This document shows, piece by piece, positions 1-9,335 of a DNA stretch of 64,000 bases; the stretch's first letter is position 1, and every line of letters begins with the position of its first letter. A model generated the notes under the pieces. The model worked only from the letters and a program-made list of their open reading frames with translations. It made no database searches and was not told the origin of the DNA. Origin of the DNA: Prorocentrum cordatum (lineage: Eukaryota; Sar; Dinophyceae; Prorocentrales; Prorocentraceae); assembly GCA_963575745.1 (NCBI GenBank), contig CAUYUJ010015266.1:125001-189000 (forward strand), written 5' to 3'. A program made the translations under genes and the position numbers.

Positions 1-1090
1 GCGTCACGCCCTTGCACTCGAGGAGGTGCATGATGTCAATGGGGAAGAAGAAGCGGTGGCAGAAATGCGCGTTCGCCACCAGCGGGTGGTGGGGCTCCCG
101 CGCCCTGGCCTTGTACACGTCGAAGCTCATCCCCTCGCCTCGCCGCCAGGCGGCGCCCTCCGTCATATCAGTGAAAGGCCGCGTCGTGCGGTTGGCGAGG
201 CAGTCGGGGCACACCTCATTGCCCCCTGAGAAGTGCGTCAGGCCAAAATCATTTGCGCGCACGTCCTCATCGCACTTGACGAATACCAGCGCGCCTCTCC
301 AGAGAGTGCCGTCGGAGTCGCGCGCAACCGCTCTGCCCCCGACATGGCCCGAGCCCAGCGCGGCCATGTCCTCGAGCACACGGTGCCACCAGAGGGAGTC
401 ATCCATCTGGCCAGACCGCTGCACGTAGGAGGCGCACATGAACTTGGTCAGCTTGGCCTCCCCGACGCCGACGAGGGACCCGAAGCTGACGACATAGCAC
501 GCAGACGTCTTCGAGTAGGGCCCCGCGTCAGCATGCATCGTGAGGGGGATCACCGTCTCGAGCTCGTCGATGCCCATGCCACCAATGATGGGGTGGTTGG
601 CCCTGAGGTCAGCATTTGCGGGCCTGCTCAAGAAGTCCCGCCAGAAGCCGCGCAGCTTGGTCTTCTCCGCGCCGAGGCGCAAGCGGAACTCGTGCGGGTA
701 GGCGTGCAGCAGCGAGAACCATGAGCTCGGGAGCACACCGTGGGAGACGAACTCCCCAGGAAACGCGGATATAATCCGCGGCACGCCAGTGGTACCCAGC
801 AGCTCAATCAGTGAAGCCTGCGCGTTCTGGCCTTCGCGCAGCTGCGCCACGCGGGCAAGCATGGGGTGCTCGAACCCGTCGGCGGCGCCGCTCGCCGCGA
901 GGTGCTGGAGCCTTGCGGCAGACATCCCGCCTTCGCACCAAGAGAGCAGGTGGTTCCCGAAAAGACGGGAGATGCCGCGGTCCTCGTCCGCCGCGGCAGC
1001 GTCCGCTTCGGCGGCCACCAGTTGCTGCCTCCATCCGCCGCGGCGCCTCGGCTGCGGCGGCGCCAGGGTCGCCCAGGGGGCGCGCAACAT
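1..1090 (-). CDS. Transposon-derived conserved protein, 5' part (cut by window edge)
   Basis: Reading the minus strand from an ATG at 1090 gives 363 codons without a stop, running off the left edge, so the C-terminus is missing. Seen: an N-terminal helical part (LLSWCEGGMSAARLQHLA), a central VIPLTMHADAGPYSKTSA segment, a C-x2-C pair (EVCPDCLANRT) and an F/H-rich end (FCHRFFFPIDIMHLLE). From memory this order matches a highly multicopy family of transposon-like hypothetical proteins in dinoflagellate genomes. Central Asp/His-rich segments would fit a DDE-type transposase, but no catalytic triad is assigned. The ATG is chosen because it is the first in frame after the spliced-leader relic at 1119-1141, giving a ~28-nt leader. 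The frame stays open upstream to about 1156. No breaks are visible, so this copy may be intact or young. Confidence 0.6.
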   Translation of the reverse strand, partial: MLRAPWATLAPPQPRRRGGWRQQLVAAEADAAAADEDRGISRLFGNHLLSWCEGGMSAARLQHLAASGAADGFEHPMLARVAQLREGQNAQASLIELLGTTGVPRIISAFPGEFVSHGVLPSSWFSLLHAYPHEFRLRLGAEKTKLRGFWRDFLSRPANADLRANHPIIGGMGIDELETVIPLTMHADAGPYSKTSACYVVSFGSLVGVGEAKLTKFMCASYVQRSGQMDDSLWWHRVLEDMAALGSGHVGGRAVARDSDGTLWRGALVFVKCDEDVRANDFGLTHFSGGNEVCPDCLANRTTRPFTDMTEGAAWRRGEGMSFDVYKARAREPHHPLVANAHFCHRFFFPIDIMHLLECKGVT

Positions 1091-1118
1091 GCCGAGCCTG
1101 CCCCCCTCGCGCCCCGAG

Positions 1119-1141
1119 CTTGCGAGCCAAAACGGCTTGAT
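1119..1141 (-). other. Degenerate spliced-leader relic upstream of the 1-1090 gene
   Basis: On the minus strand the sequence reads TCAAG then CCGTTTTGGCTCGCAAG. The dinoflagellate spliced leader ends CCATTTTGGCTCAAG, so this looks like the end of one leader followed by a mutated second one. Tandem leader relics are known from mRNAs that were trans-spliced, reverse-transcribed, reinserted and trans-spliced again. It lies 28 nt before the gene's ATG on the same strand. Confidence 0.6.
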
Positions 1142-1171
1142 ACGGCGCGGGAACGATCAGCGGTGATTTCG

Positions 1172-1248
1172 CCCAGTAGCTCAGTTAGACTAGGAATCTA
1201 ATTCGTTAGGTTTATGTTGATTATCCTCTAAATCATGTTGATTAGAGG
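1172..1248 (+). repeat. Left terminal inverted repeat of the foldback element
   Basis: 77 bp that pairs with 1738-1814, with differences mainly where CGAATTAGATTCCTAG faces CGAAATATAATCCTAA. The outer part TAGCTCAGTTAGACTAGG resembles a tRNA-gene A box (TRGCNNAGYNGG), which could be chance. No B box is visible. Confidence 0.75.
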
Positions 1249-1266
1249 TGGAGGGGGCGGGGCCTC

Positions 1267-1298
1267 CTCCTTGCCCCTGCTCGAGCAGGGGCAAGGAG
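1267..1298. repeat. 32-bp perfect palindrome
   Basis: The arm CTCCTTGCCCCTGCT is followed by a central CG and the exact reverse complement of the arm. It lies near the left end of the foldback element and would extrude as a perfect hairpin. Confidence 0.9.
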
Positions 1299-1547
1299 AT
1301 GGCGATGGTGCTGCGATGGTGAAGGGGGCGGTGGAGGACAGGACAGCTGATGATGACGATGGCGGTGCGACGACGATGAGGCAGGCAGGTCGCGAAGGAG
1401 GAAGGCGAGGAATATGGAGAAGGGGGACATGATCAGGAGGATTGGGAAGAGGAGAGCGAGGGGGAGGGGGAAGGGGAGGAGGAGGAGGAACAAAGAAGAT
1501 ACTTGTGATGAGGAGGAAGGGGAAGGAGAGGATGAGGAGGAATAACA

Positions 1548-1737
1548 AAATGGTTATCTTAGAGGATAATTAGAGAATAATTAGAGGATAAAATTATAGA
1601 ATATAATTAGAGGATAATTAGATGATAATTAGAGGATAATTATCTTCTAGCAGACATATTATATGATAATTATCCTCTAATCAACATGATTCAGAGGATA
1701 CTTATCCTCTAATCAACATGATTTAGATGATAATTAT
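1548..1737. repeat. AT-rich subrepeats inside the foldback element
   Basis: The undecamer TTAGAGGATAA and its inverse TTATCCTCTAA alternate many times, with one-base variants (GATGATAA, GAGAATAA). The same words occur in the terminal repeats, so the interior probably grew by slippage or by conversion from the ends. Confidence 0.75.
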
Positions 1738-1814
1738 CCTCTAATCAACATGATTTAGAGGATAATCAACATAAACCTAACGAAATATAATCCTAATCTA
1801 ATTGAGCTACTGGG
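1738..1814 (-). repeat. Right terminal inverted repeat of the foldback element
   Basis: Reverse-complement partner of 1172-1248. The last bases before retroelement sequence are GAGCTACTGGG. Confidence 0.75.
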
Positions 1815-1972
1815 AAACGTCGTGATGATGGACTACGGTGGGAAGGTGACCACGCACCTTCTGGAAGGAGCCCGCTCCGGGGAGGGCTCACCTCAGGCCT
1901 GGATGTTGATCCACCGGGGGCACGCCCGCGCCCTCCGCCCCCGAACGCCGACCTCGGGAGAAGCGGGAGGGG

Positions 1973-3190
1973 ATGCGTGCCTGGGAGGCCACGGTCATGA
2001 ATGGCTGGGAGGAGTTCCTCAACCGCGACGCCCGAGGCACGGAGGTCTCCTGGAGCACCTACGTCAAGTGCCAGGCATGCGAGGAGCGCCCCGCGGCGAG
2101 GGAGGCGGCCCTCATGGCTGGCCGGAGGGCTGCAGCGGCAGAGCCTGCCCGGGCACCCGCAATCAGGGCCGCCCTCCAGCTGTGGGAGGAGCTCGTCTCG
2201 GAGCACCTCGGAGCTTTGGGGGGCACGCCCGCTTTCCGCTGGGGACCCCGCTTCAAGGAGGTGTTCGCGGGAACCGCGGGGGTGGCCCGCGCGGTGGAGC
2301 GGCTGGGCATCCAGGCGGATGAGCCCGTGGAGCTGTACCGGAACCCCCTGCACCCCAAGGAGTCGGAGAGGAGGGAGGACCACGACCTCTCGAACCCCGA
2401 CGTCGCCGAGGCCCTGGTCAAAGAGGCAGATACTCCCCCGGGCCCAGGAGTGGCCAACGTGTGGATGTTCGAAAACCCGTGTACCTCCTTCTGCGACCAC
2501 AACACCAAAGGGGGCGCCCGCACCTGGGAGAAGCCGGAGGGGACCGGTGTAAACGGCAAGGAGGTCTTGGGAAACGCCCTCTCCCAGACCACGGTAAGGT
2601 GCATACGGAACCTTCACAAATGGAGGAAGGGATGGATCTTCGAGAACCAGGAGCATAGAGGGATATATCCCAAGGTATACGACCTCCCGGAGTGGTTGGA
2701 AATCCTGGAGGAGACCGGTGCCGTGATCATCCCGGGAACGATGTGCGCCTGGGGCCTCCATCCCTCAGACGCTTCGTCCCCCGACCAGTTCTATCGCAAG
2801 GGGTGCTGGCTGGTCGTCTCCGCGAACCTGGCCCCCTTCTTCACGAAGCTCCGGAGACCCTGCCCCGGTCTCTCTCCGGTGCACCAGCACGTGGAACTCA
2901 GGGATAACGTCCCAGGGACGGGCATCAAACGGACAAGGGAAGCCGCCCAATACCCCCCGCGCTTCGCCCGCGCCGCGCCGCTGGCCATTTGGACGGCCAC
3001 GAAACACCCACCCACCACGCCCTCGAGGGGGGGGGGGCCACGGGAGATGGTAAACTCAGGCCCTCAGGAGAGGGAGGGGGCGATGGGGGAGGGAGCCAAC
3101 CCTGGATGCCTCCCCAACGGGCAGCTGGCAGCCTGGGAAGCGGGACGGAATCGGGGAACCAGGCGCCGGGGAGAGCGGGCCGAACCGCTC
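1973..3190 (+). pseudogene. Methyltransferase-like N-terminal domain of the retroelement
   Basis: An open frame starts at ATG 1973. The first ~70 residues are Ala/Arg-rich. From about 2190 a Rossmann-like order appears: FKEVFAGTAGVARAVERLG (glycine-rich motif I position), then VWMFENPCTSFCDHN (a PC dipeptide as in motif IV of C5 cytosine methyltransferases) and GWIFENQEHRG (motif VI position), ending in a conserved C/W-rich stretch (TMCAWGLHPSD). This arrangement matches, from memory, an abundant domain of dinoflagellate retroelement polyproteins. Whether it still methylates DNA cannot be judged, since the ENV motif is altered to ENQ. The frame is lost near a run of G at 3028-3036, after which the coding continues in another frame. 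Confidence 0.5.
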
Positions 3191-4162
3191 AGGACTGGGC
3201 GCAGGAGCTGTGCACCCATTGTGCGGACAACCCCAAGTACTCCCCCGAAGTTACGAAGGAGGGGGCCCGACTCGGTGATGGCCTAGTCCAGGCGGCGGGA
3301 GGCTGGAAGGAAGCAGTCGACTGCTACCGAGAGGCCTGGACGAGCCGGTGGGGGAACAACCTGGACGGGGTTTTCAAGGAGGAGCTATGCGAGCTGCTCG
3401 ACCCCGACCTCAGGGATTACCTCCACCAGATGGTGAAGGGCGGGGTTCCCGCCCGCCAACCGCTGGCCCAGGTTCGGGCCCCCTCCAAACCGCACATGAG
3501 CGTGCAGGGGCACATGGAGGAGCCGATGGAGAAGTTGTGGAAGGACGCCAAGAGGGGGAGGGTCCTCCTCTGCGGAAAAGGACTCGGAACCTTACCCAAG
3601 CGGGGTCCTCTCCTCCCCCTGGGGAAGGGTGCCGAAGATGAACCCCGACCGCACGATCTCGGAGGAAGGAAGGTTCATCCACGACCAGAGGGCGATGAAC
3701 GAGACGGGGCACAAGCACCTCCACCCCCCAGCTTTGCAGCCCCGCCATCGGGGACTGGCGAGGGAGATCACCTGGTGGAAGGAGCGGCACCCGGGGGTAA
3801 AAATCCTGATCGCCAAGCGGGACATTGCGGAGGCCTTCCGCTGGATCTGGTTACGGGCGGAGGATGCCGGCATGTTCGCCACGGAGCTCCCTGGCAAGGT
3901 GGTCGGGATGGAGGGCAACCTGGCGGCCATCTAACTCGTCCTCACCTTCGGGTGGATCGGGGGCCCGGGGGAGTACATGGCCTTCGGGACGGCCCTGAAG
4001 CAGTGCCATGACCGCCACCGGCCGGCCGACCCAGGATGGCACGACGACGTGCCCCACCACTCGCACCTCCTCATGGACGACGACGTCCTCATCGAGCCCC
4101 TCCTGGGACGGCGCCCCTGGATGGCCGCCAGGCTGGCCGAGGATCCTCGAGGGGGCCCGTAG
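3190..4162 (+). pseudogene. Reverse transcriptase domain, broken
   Basis: The connecting region (PSKPHMSVQGHMEEPMEKLW, about 3484-3543) is typical of sequence just before the RT palm. After a frameshift near 3590 the palm starts at VPKMNPDRTISEEGRFIHDQ. Motif A is AKRDIAEAF (Asp codon at 3821), motif B is TFGWIGGPGEYMAFG and motif C is LLMDDDVLIEP (Asp codons from 4076). A TAA stop at 3932-3934 falls between motifs A and B. All catalytic aspartates remain, so the damage looks recent relative to the domain. Confidence 0.75.
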
Positions 4163-5075
4163 AGTATTCGGGCCTCTTGCGATCAACGCGGAGAAGAAGG
4201 ACGAGGAGGGAGAGTTCCGCGTGGACCAGATCTGCTGGGGGGTCCACGTGAACACGGAGGAGGAGACCCTGCGGCTCCCCGAGGAGAAGGTCAACAAGAT
4301 CCGGATCCTGCTGAGTGACCCGGCCTACGACACGGGGAACACCCAGGTAGCCCTGAAGGATGTCCAGGTCCTCCGCGGCACCCTCAACTTCGCGGCCATC
4401 ACCTGCCCCCCCCTCCGCCCCGAGTTGGGGGCGGTAGACCGGCTCCTCCGCACTGCGGACCCGGCTGGGGTTTGGGTCAAGATCAAGGAGAGCAGCGAGG
4501 GGAGGGAGAAGGACGCGTGGGACGAGTGGTGGGAGGCGCTGGAAGTTTTCCGCCTCTACGCGGGAGCGCCCCAGGCCTGGACCACCCACTTTAACACAGG
4601 CTTGAAGGGGGTCCTCCAACCCCAGGAGCGGCTCGCCCTCCCCGGCGGAATGGAGGAGCTGGTCTGGACAGGAGGGGGCGCCACCGAGACCCGGGTGGGG
4701 GCCGCCGACTGGTCAAACGGGGTGTACGGGGTCATGGATGTCAAGGAGGTCATGGAGCCGTTCCACGCGGTTTTTGGGGAGGGAGCCGACATCATCGCCA
4801 TCTGCGAGCTGTTTACCTTCCTGGTGCTCGCGGTGGCCCAGGCCCCGAGATGGGAGGGGCGCCTGGTCCTCTACGTCACGGACAACACCAACACGGAGAT
4901 CTGGCTCAACAAGCGGACGGCGAAGAACCGTCTCGCCCGCTACGGACTGCGCCTCCTCCAGCTCCTGGAGACCCGCTACGGGTTCCACACGGTTACGGCG
5001 GGAATCTGGACCAAGCAGAACAGCAGCATGGACCACATCTCCCGGGAGACGAAGAGCGTAGTCCAGGAGGAGATG
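4146..5075 (+). pseudogene. RT thumb and RNase H domain
   Basis: The frame changes again near 4150. A thumb-like segment (DQICWGVHVNTEEETLRLPE) leads into RNase H. The four acidic positions are visible: Asp in GAADWSNGVYG (codon 4707), Glu in IAICELFTFL (4806), Asp in LYVTDNTNTEIW (4881) and Asp in NSSMDHISRE (5031). The TDN core and the helical region after it resemble DIRS-type rather than LINE or Ty3 RNase H. It removes the RNA strand of the RNA-DNA hybrid during reverse transcription. Confidence 0.7.
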
Positions 5076-5199
5076 AACCGCCTCGGCTTGGAGGAGATCG
5101 ACCTCAAGGGACCCTGGAGGGAAGTGCTCGCGGGGGCGGAGAAAGGCCGCCCTTTGGTCCTCCCTGGAGACTCGGAGGAGGGACGCCGGCTGGCTTACC

Positions 5200-6135
5200 A
5201 GCTGGTGGAGCGCCGCCGGGCGCGGGGACCGCCCGCCGGACCCTTGGCTGGGGTGCAGGTCTTCGAGTGGCGTGCGACCCTCTCCCCCTACTGCCGGGTG
5301 GCCGGAGAGATGGGGGCACGGATCGGAGCCACCACCCCCAATCCCGGTTCAGCCGTGAGCCACCCCTGGTGGGAGGTCCACCAGAATCGACTCGTGGCCG
5401 ACCGGGCCGGGCGGGCCAGGACCGCGGTGAAGGAGACTTGGGTCACCTGCTCCAGTGGCAGCGACCCCACCGGCCGAGAGGCACTCTACTTCGTGCGGTA
5501 CGCGCTCTCCCACGCCGCCACCCTCGTCGTGCTGGACGGACCTCTGGACCAGGACCTGGGGGGGGCCCGCGAGGTCTTGCAGGAGGGTGGGTACGACACT
5601 GCGGAGAGCGTGGTGCACACCCACCTCCTTGGGGGCCGGTGCGCCAGGTCGCGCCGCCTCCTCCTTGCCTGGAGAGACGGGGGGAACTGGGGGAGCGCCG
5701 CACTCGCACTCCTGCGGCGGGGCGAGCGATTGGTCCCACTGAACCTCAGCAGCGCCCTGTTGACGCCCGAGGCGGTCCCTCCGGAGCTCTACATGCAGGA
5801 GGAGGAGGGGAGGGCCCACTGGCGCCACTTCAAGGTCCCTGAGAGGGCCGACCGCGGGGAGGGAGGGCGCCCCACCGCCCTCCAGGCGGCCGGGACCTGG
5901 AAGAGCACCCGGGAGTCGGAGGGGGACGTCAGGGTCATCCTTAGCCCGATGAGCAGCGGGCCCGACTATCCACTCTGGCACCCTGACGAGGTCTCCGGGC
6001 ACTACCCCGTGCTATTGGAAGACACGCGGGGGGATGGCACCCCTCGGGTGAGGCGCTTCGATCCCAAGGAGGCCTGGCAGAGTTCCGGGGGCCTCCTTCA
6101 CGATATCGGGAGGGAACCCGAGCGGGGGTCCCTGA
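5200..6135 (+). pseudogene. Second, C5-MTase-like domain after RNase H (degenerate)
   Basis: In the same frame as RNase H. The segment order recalls a C5 cytosine methyltransferase. VFEWRATLSPYCRVAGEMG stands at motif I and WVTCSSGSDPTGREALYF at motif IV, with Cys but no Pro before it. VLQEGGYDTAESVVHTHLLG followed by CARSRRLLLAW resembles the motif VIII 'GY...NA..YGVPQ.RRR' stretch, and RVRRFDPKEAWQSSGG resembles motif X 'R.LTPREAARLQGF'. The PCQ catalytic triplet is not intact. It could be an inactive or divergent retroelement-borne methyltransferase. An alternative is an unrelated Arg-rich tether domain. Confidence 0.4.
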
Positions 6136-6699
6136 GGAGGTGCTCCTCATGGGTGCCGCCCGCTCCACGCCGCCCGTCTCCGCGCACCAAGTGCTGCGGG
6201 CAGCGGCCAGCGCGAGGGAGGGCCTCCTCGCGGAGGGAGCCCGGGCAGGGGTGTGCCGAGATCCTGATGAGGACTTCATGGCCGCGGCCAACGCGACGTG
6301 GTTCAACGCCTGGAGGGCTAACCCCGAGGACCCCCAGATTGCTTACGAGCGGTGGCTCCGAGAGGCCCGCGGGGCCCGGGCTGGAGGACCACCCGGAGGG
6401 GCCCCGCAGAGCGGAGGTGCAGGCCTGCTGGGCGGCCCCCACTTGGCGGGGCCCGCTCCCCCTTTGCTGGGGCCCCGGACGCGGGGGACTGGGGACCCCC
6501 TCGCCCCCTCCAGCACCGCCCCCCCGACGGGGACGACGTGGACCGAGAGGGGGGCAAGGAGCCCGCGCCTGAGGCGCCTCGCCCAGGAGGAGGAGGAGGA
6601 GGAGGTCATGGGGGCGCTCACGGCGGCGCCCCGCGGCCGGAAACCCCAGGCCCAGGCGGGGCCCCAGTGCCCTCTGCTGACGGCGGAGGGGGGCTCATG
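6136..6699 (+). pseudogene. C-terminal tail of the retroelement, frameshifted
   Basis: After a frameshift near 6140 the best frame reads MGAARSTPPVSAHQVLRAA, then NATWFNAWRANPEDPQIAYE, then a Gly/Pro/Arg-rich tail. No known domain. The frame runs without a stop into the next gene (ATG at 6697), so the composition change at ~6700 is taken as the boundary. Confidence 0.4.
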
Positions 6700-7521
6700 A
6701 TGCAAGACCCCAGCATGGACTATCAGGGCGTCGCCCATCAGCTTGAGCAGAAGCTGCAGGTGGAGCTATCCGATGCTCAGAAGCAGGCAATCCGCGGTGT
6801 GATCGCCCAGATCGGCATCCAGCTCGTGGCTGATGATATGGCAATGCCAGAGCAGACTGATCTCGAGGTCTTCTCCGGGGACGTGCGGGAGCACGTGGAT
6901 GCTATCCAGGAGCTCGTCGCTTATCATCCGAGGTTTGGGTGCAAGGCCATCGGGCGCAAGCTGGCGGAGCAGCTCGGCGTCAAGCTATCCGAGGCCCACG
7001 TGAAGATGGTCGAGCGCGTCATGAGAGAGCTCTCCGAGGGCCGCGCCGCCGTGGGCGCGTCTATGCGACAGCAGCCCGAGCGCCAGAACTTCCCGCACTT
7101 CGTCGGGAACCTGCGGCAGCACTTGGATATCATCAAGGAGCTAATGATGCTGCATCATACCGCAGGACGGCATCACATCTCCCGCCAGCTGGAGATTCGG
7201 CTCGGGCAGGTGCTATCTGCCCGCCACGAGTCGGTCGTCCGTCGCATCAGGATTCAGCACGGTTCTCTGTCCAATGAGTTTTTGAGTGGCGATCAGGAGG
7301 TCCCCGTTGTGCAGCGACTAGTCCAGGGTCATGCGGAGGCCGCGGCGCGGCCCAAGGCTGTGCAAGATCACTATGAACGTGGTGTGTCCCTGGCGGTGCT
7401 CCGACGCTGGATGTCTGAGCACTATGCGCCCGATGCTGGCGAGAGCCCTGTTCGGCGTGTCTGGAAGGACTGGGGCTGGGCGCTTGAAATTGTTTCTCGT
7501 CGGTCGCAGGGTTATCTATGA
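6697..7521 (+). CDS. Unknown all-helical protein with ~70-residue internal repeats
   Basis: The start is placed at the first of two adjacent ATGs (6697, 6700), where composition changes; 274 codons to the stop. At least two similar blocks are visible: DVREHVDAIQELVAYHPRFG with KLAEQLGVKLSEAHVKMVER, and NLRQHLDIIKELMMLHHTAG with QLEIRLGQVLSARHESVVRR. A third weaker block follows (WMSEHYAPDAGESPVRRVW). They could be helix-turn-helix-like units binding nucleic acid, but no known family is recognised. It lies directly upstream of the Helitron pieces on the same strand and shares their CTAT bias, so it may be an accessory ORF of that element or a captured gene. Confidence 0.45.
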   Translation: MMQDPSMDYQGVAHQLEQKLQVELSDAQKQAIRGVIAQIGIQLVADDMAMPEQTDLEVFSGDVREHVDAIQELVAYHPRFGCKAIGRKLAEQLGVKLSEAHVKMVERVMRELSEGRAAVGASMRQQPERQNFPHFVGNLRQHLDIIKELMMLHHTAGRHHISRQLEIRLGQVLSARHESVVRRIRIQHGSLSNEFLSGDQEVPVVQRLVQGHAEAAARPKAVQDHYERGVSLAVLRRWMSEHYAPDAGESPVRRVWKDWGWALEIVSRRSQGYL

Positions 7522-7605
7522 CTTTCCCGCTTGTGTCATGATGCTATTGGCACTTAGAACCTGGCTAATCTAGCATCTGTGGAGGGCACCCCTGGGGCTA
7601 TCCCA

Positions 7606-9174
7606 ATGTATACTGTGTTTCTAAAGGTTTGGCATTTCAATTCCGCGCCCAAGCCAGTGTGGGGCCCGATACTATATTTGAGCAGCGTGCTTTGGCGCGT
7701 CTGGTTGGTCCTTGAGTCTATCATTTGGCTTCCTCAGGACAAGTACGTGGACTGCGCTGCTACCTGCTGGGCTCGGCGCGTGCGTGCGAAGACAGACGAG
7801 GACCAGGCTCTGCAGGCTATGATCAAGTCCGTCAACCGCGAGGCGGTGCCGCTCTAAATGCTGGGGCAGGCGCGCCACAGGGCAGCCACTATCCGTCGTT
7901 TGGATGCGGAGCGTCGACGGGAGTTCTCGGCGATGTGCCATGGCGCATTGCCGTGTCGCATTGCGCTTCCCTCTGGGCGACGTGGCGCTGCGCTGCTTCA
8001 GGGCTATCGCTTCTTCATCGCCTACGAGAACTGGGTATCCTGCCAGCAGTGCGGCTATCGGCGGCAGGTTCACAAAGGACAGCTTTCTGGAGAGAGGTTG
8101 ATCTATGGTGACACGCTCCGCTCAGACCGTGTCAGTCGTCTCCCTCGAGTCCTCATCTGTGGCGACCGGGGCTATGGCACCAGATGCCCTCTCCCGTTGG
8201 AGGCGCTCCTGTGGCCTCTGCCCGCGGAGATCGAGGCGGGCATCAAGACCGAGCAGCTCTATCTGGTGCCGCAGAAGAACCATTGGCCAGTCTATCTGCC
8301 TGGTCTTCAGCGGTTCGTGACTGCCTATGACTTCGGTCCGCGCCTCGCGGCCATGCGCCAGGCGATGCGCGAAGGTCCCGTGGACCCCGTGGATGTGGAC
8401 GAGCTGGAGGCCTTGGTGCAGGAGTATGCCGTCTATACAGATTTCGTGAGGGAGCACGGCACGGAGGGCATCGCAAACCTCTTGGACATCACGAAGGACG
8501 AGGCCGCAACTATCACGCCGTTCCTGCTCTTCGTCACGAAGCAGAAGGAGCGGGGCTCTGTCACCAGGGGGCCTACCGATAATTGGAAGAAGACTCAGGT
8601 GTGCCGGGTCAACTACAAGCGTGAGGACTTGGACACCTGTGGTGCTATGACTCCCCGGGCGCGTGCTGCGTATGACTGGCTCATGGTGCACAACCGCACC
8701 TATCGGCGCTACGTCATGCAGCACAAGCGGGAGCTGGCCGCTCCTGCGGAGTACCGAGAGATGTTCATCGCCACCTATCGGCTGCTCATCCAGAGTCGGG
8801 GTATTGAGGTGGCGCTCTACCCTGTGCTCTATCCCTGGGAGGTGTACGGCGACAGCGACGTGAGCAGCTGGGCCAAGGACCGCCAGCTCGTGAAGAAGTC
8901 CCAGCTCCCGACTATCAAATCCAGCTTCCTGCGGAAAGTTCATTCCCGCTGCCGGACCTATGGCGACGCGGAGGCCGTGCCTGACCTTGCCTTCCTGCTG
9001 TATGACAAGGCTACCGCGCAGCGCATCTCCGCCAGCATTGCCATCGCGGAGCGCCAGGGCATCTCGCCGGACGTCGTGGCGGACAACAGCTCTACGTCCG
9101 AGAGCTATTGGCGTCACGAGCAGGATCTTCCGACGACGACGACGAGTGCGATGACGAGGAGTGATGACGAGTGA
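7606..9174 (+). pseudogene. Helitron N-terminal region
   Basis: ATG 7606 opens a frame that is interrupted once by TAA at 7855-7857 and continues in the same frame to 9174. Recognisable Helitron-type stretches are a Cys pair (WVSCQQCGYRR), IEVALYPVLYPWEVYGD, a conserved LRKVHSRCRTYGD block and the end motif SESYWRHEQD, which in related elements leads straight into the Rep domain. Here the coding is broken after HEQD by a GAC-rich microsatellite (9125-9335). Stop plus insertion make this copy defective. Confidence 0.6.
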
Positions 9175-9335
9175 CGACGAGGCACGACGACGAGCGAGGC
9201 GTGAAGACGACGATGACGGACGACCAGCGACTACCATCATCACTAGTGACGACGAGTGAAGATGAGTGACGACGACCACGTCCACCACCACCACGGTGAC
9301 GACGTCGTGGACGACGACGACGACCATCAGCAGGA
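9125..9335 (+). repeat. GACGA/GATGA-rich microsatellite splitting the Helitron gene
   Basis: About 210 bp of imperfect GAC, GAG and GAT triplets with CAC triplets. It begins right after the codons for YWRHEQD. The Helitron reading resumes at QDLLCDVVRQHAQLRG, so the repeat arose or inserted at one point in the gene, possibly from a short GAC/GAT run. Confidence 0.75.

Larger units (their letters stand above)
1172..1814. mobile_element. Foldback/MITE-like non-autonomous element, 643 bp
   Basis: The two ends are long imperfect inverted repeats. The left end (1172-1248) begins CCCAGTAGCTCAGTTAGACT and the right end (1738-1814) finishes AATTGAGCTACTGGG. They share blocks such as GTTAGGTTTATGTTGATT and its complement. 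The interior has a 32-bp perfect palindrome, a purine-rich stretch and AT-rich subrepeats, with no supported protein. No clear target-site duplication was found: the flanks are ATTTCG on the left and AAACGT on the right. It sits between the minus-strand gene and the retroelement starting at 1815. It is most likely a DNA-transposon derivative moved by an enzyme encoded elsewhere. Confidence 0.75.
1815..6699 (+). mobile_element. Decayed RT/RNase H retroelement with methyltransferase-like domains
   Basis: A GC-rich block read on the plus strand encodes, in order, a methyltransferase-like domain, a linker, reverse transcriptase, RNase H, a second methyltransferase-like domain and an Ala/Arg/Gly-rich tail. 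The frame changes at about 3030-3190, 3590, 4150 and 6140, and there is a TAA inside the RT domain, so the copy is dead. Neither ends nor a tyrosine recombinase were found. The RNase H form (TDN core) and the associated MTase domains suggest a DIRS-order element. Cytosine methyltransferases have been reported inside dinoflagellate retrotransposons. Class assignment is inference; the RT and RNase H calls are firmer. Confidence 0.7.

Noticed and set aside
12-1201. Several plus-strand ORFs over the first 1.2 kb
   Set aside because: Shadows of the minus-strand gene 1-1090, whose protein has the conserved pattern and an upstream leader relic.
8122-9327. 401-codon minus-strand ORF
   Set aside because: Antisense to conserved Helitron coding sequence; no motif on the minus strand.
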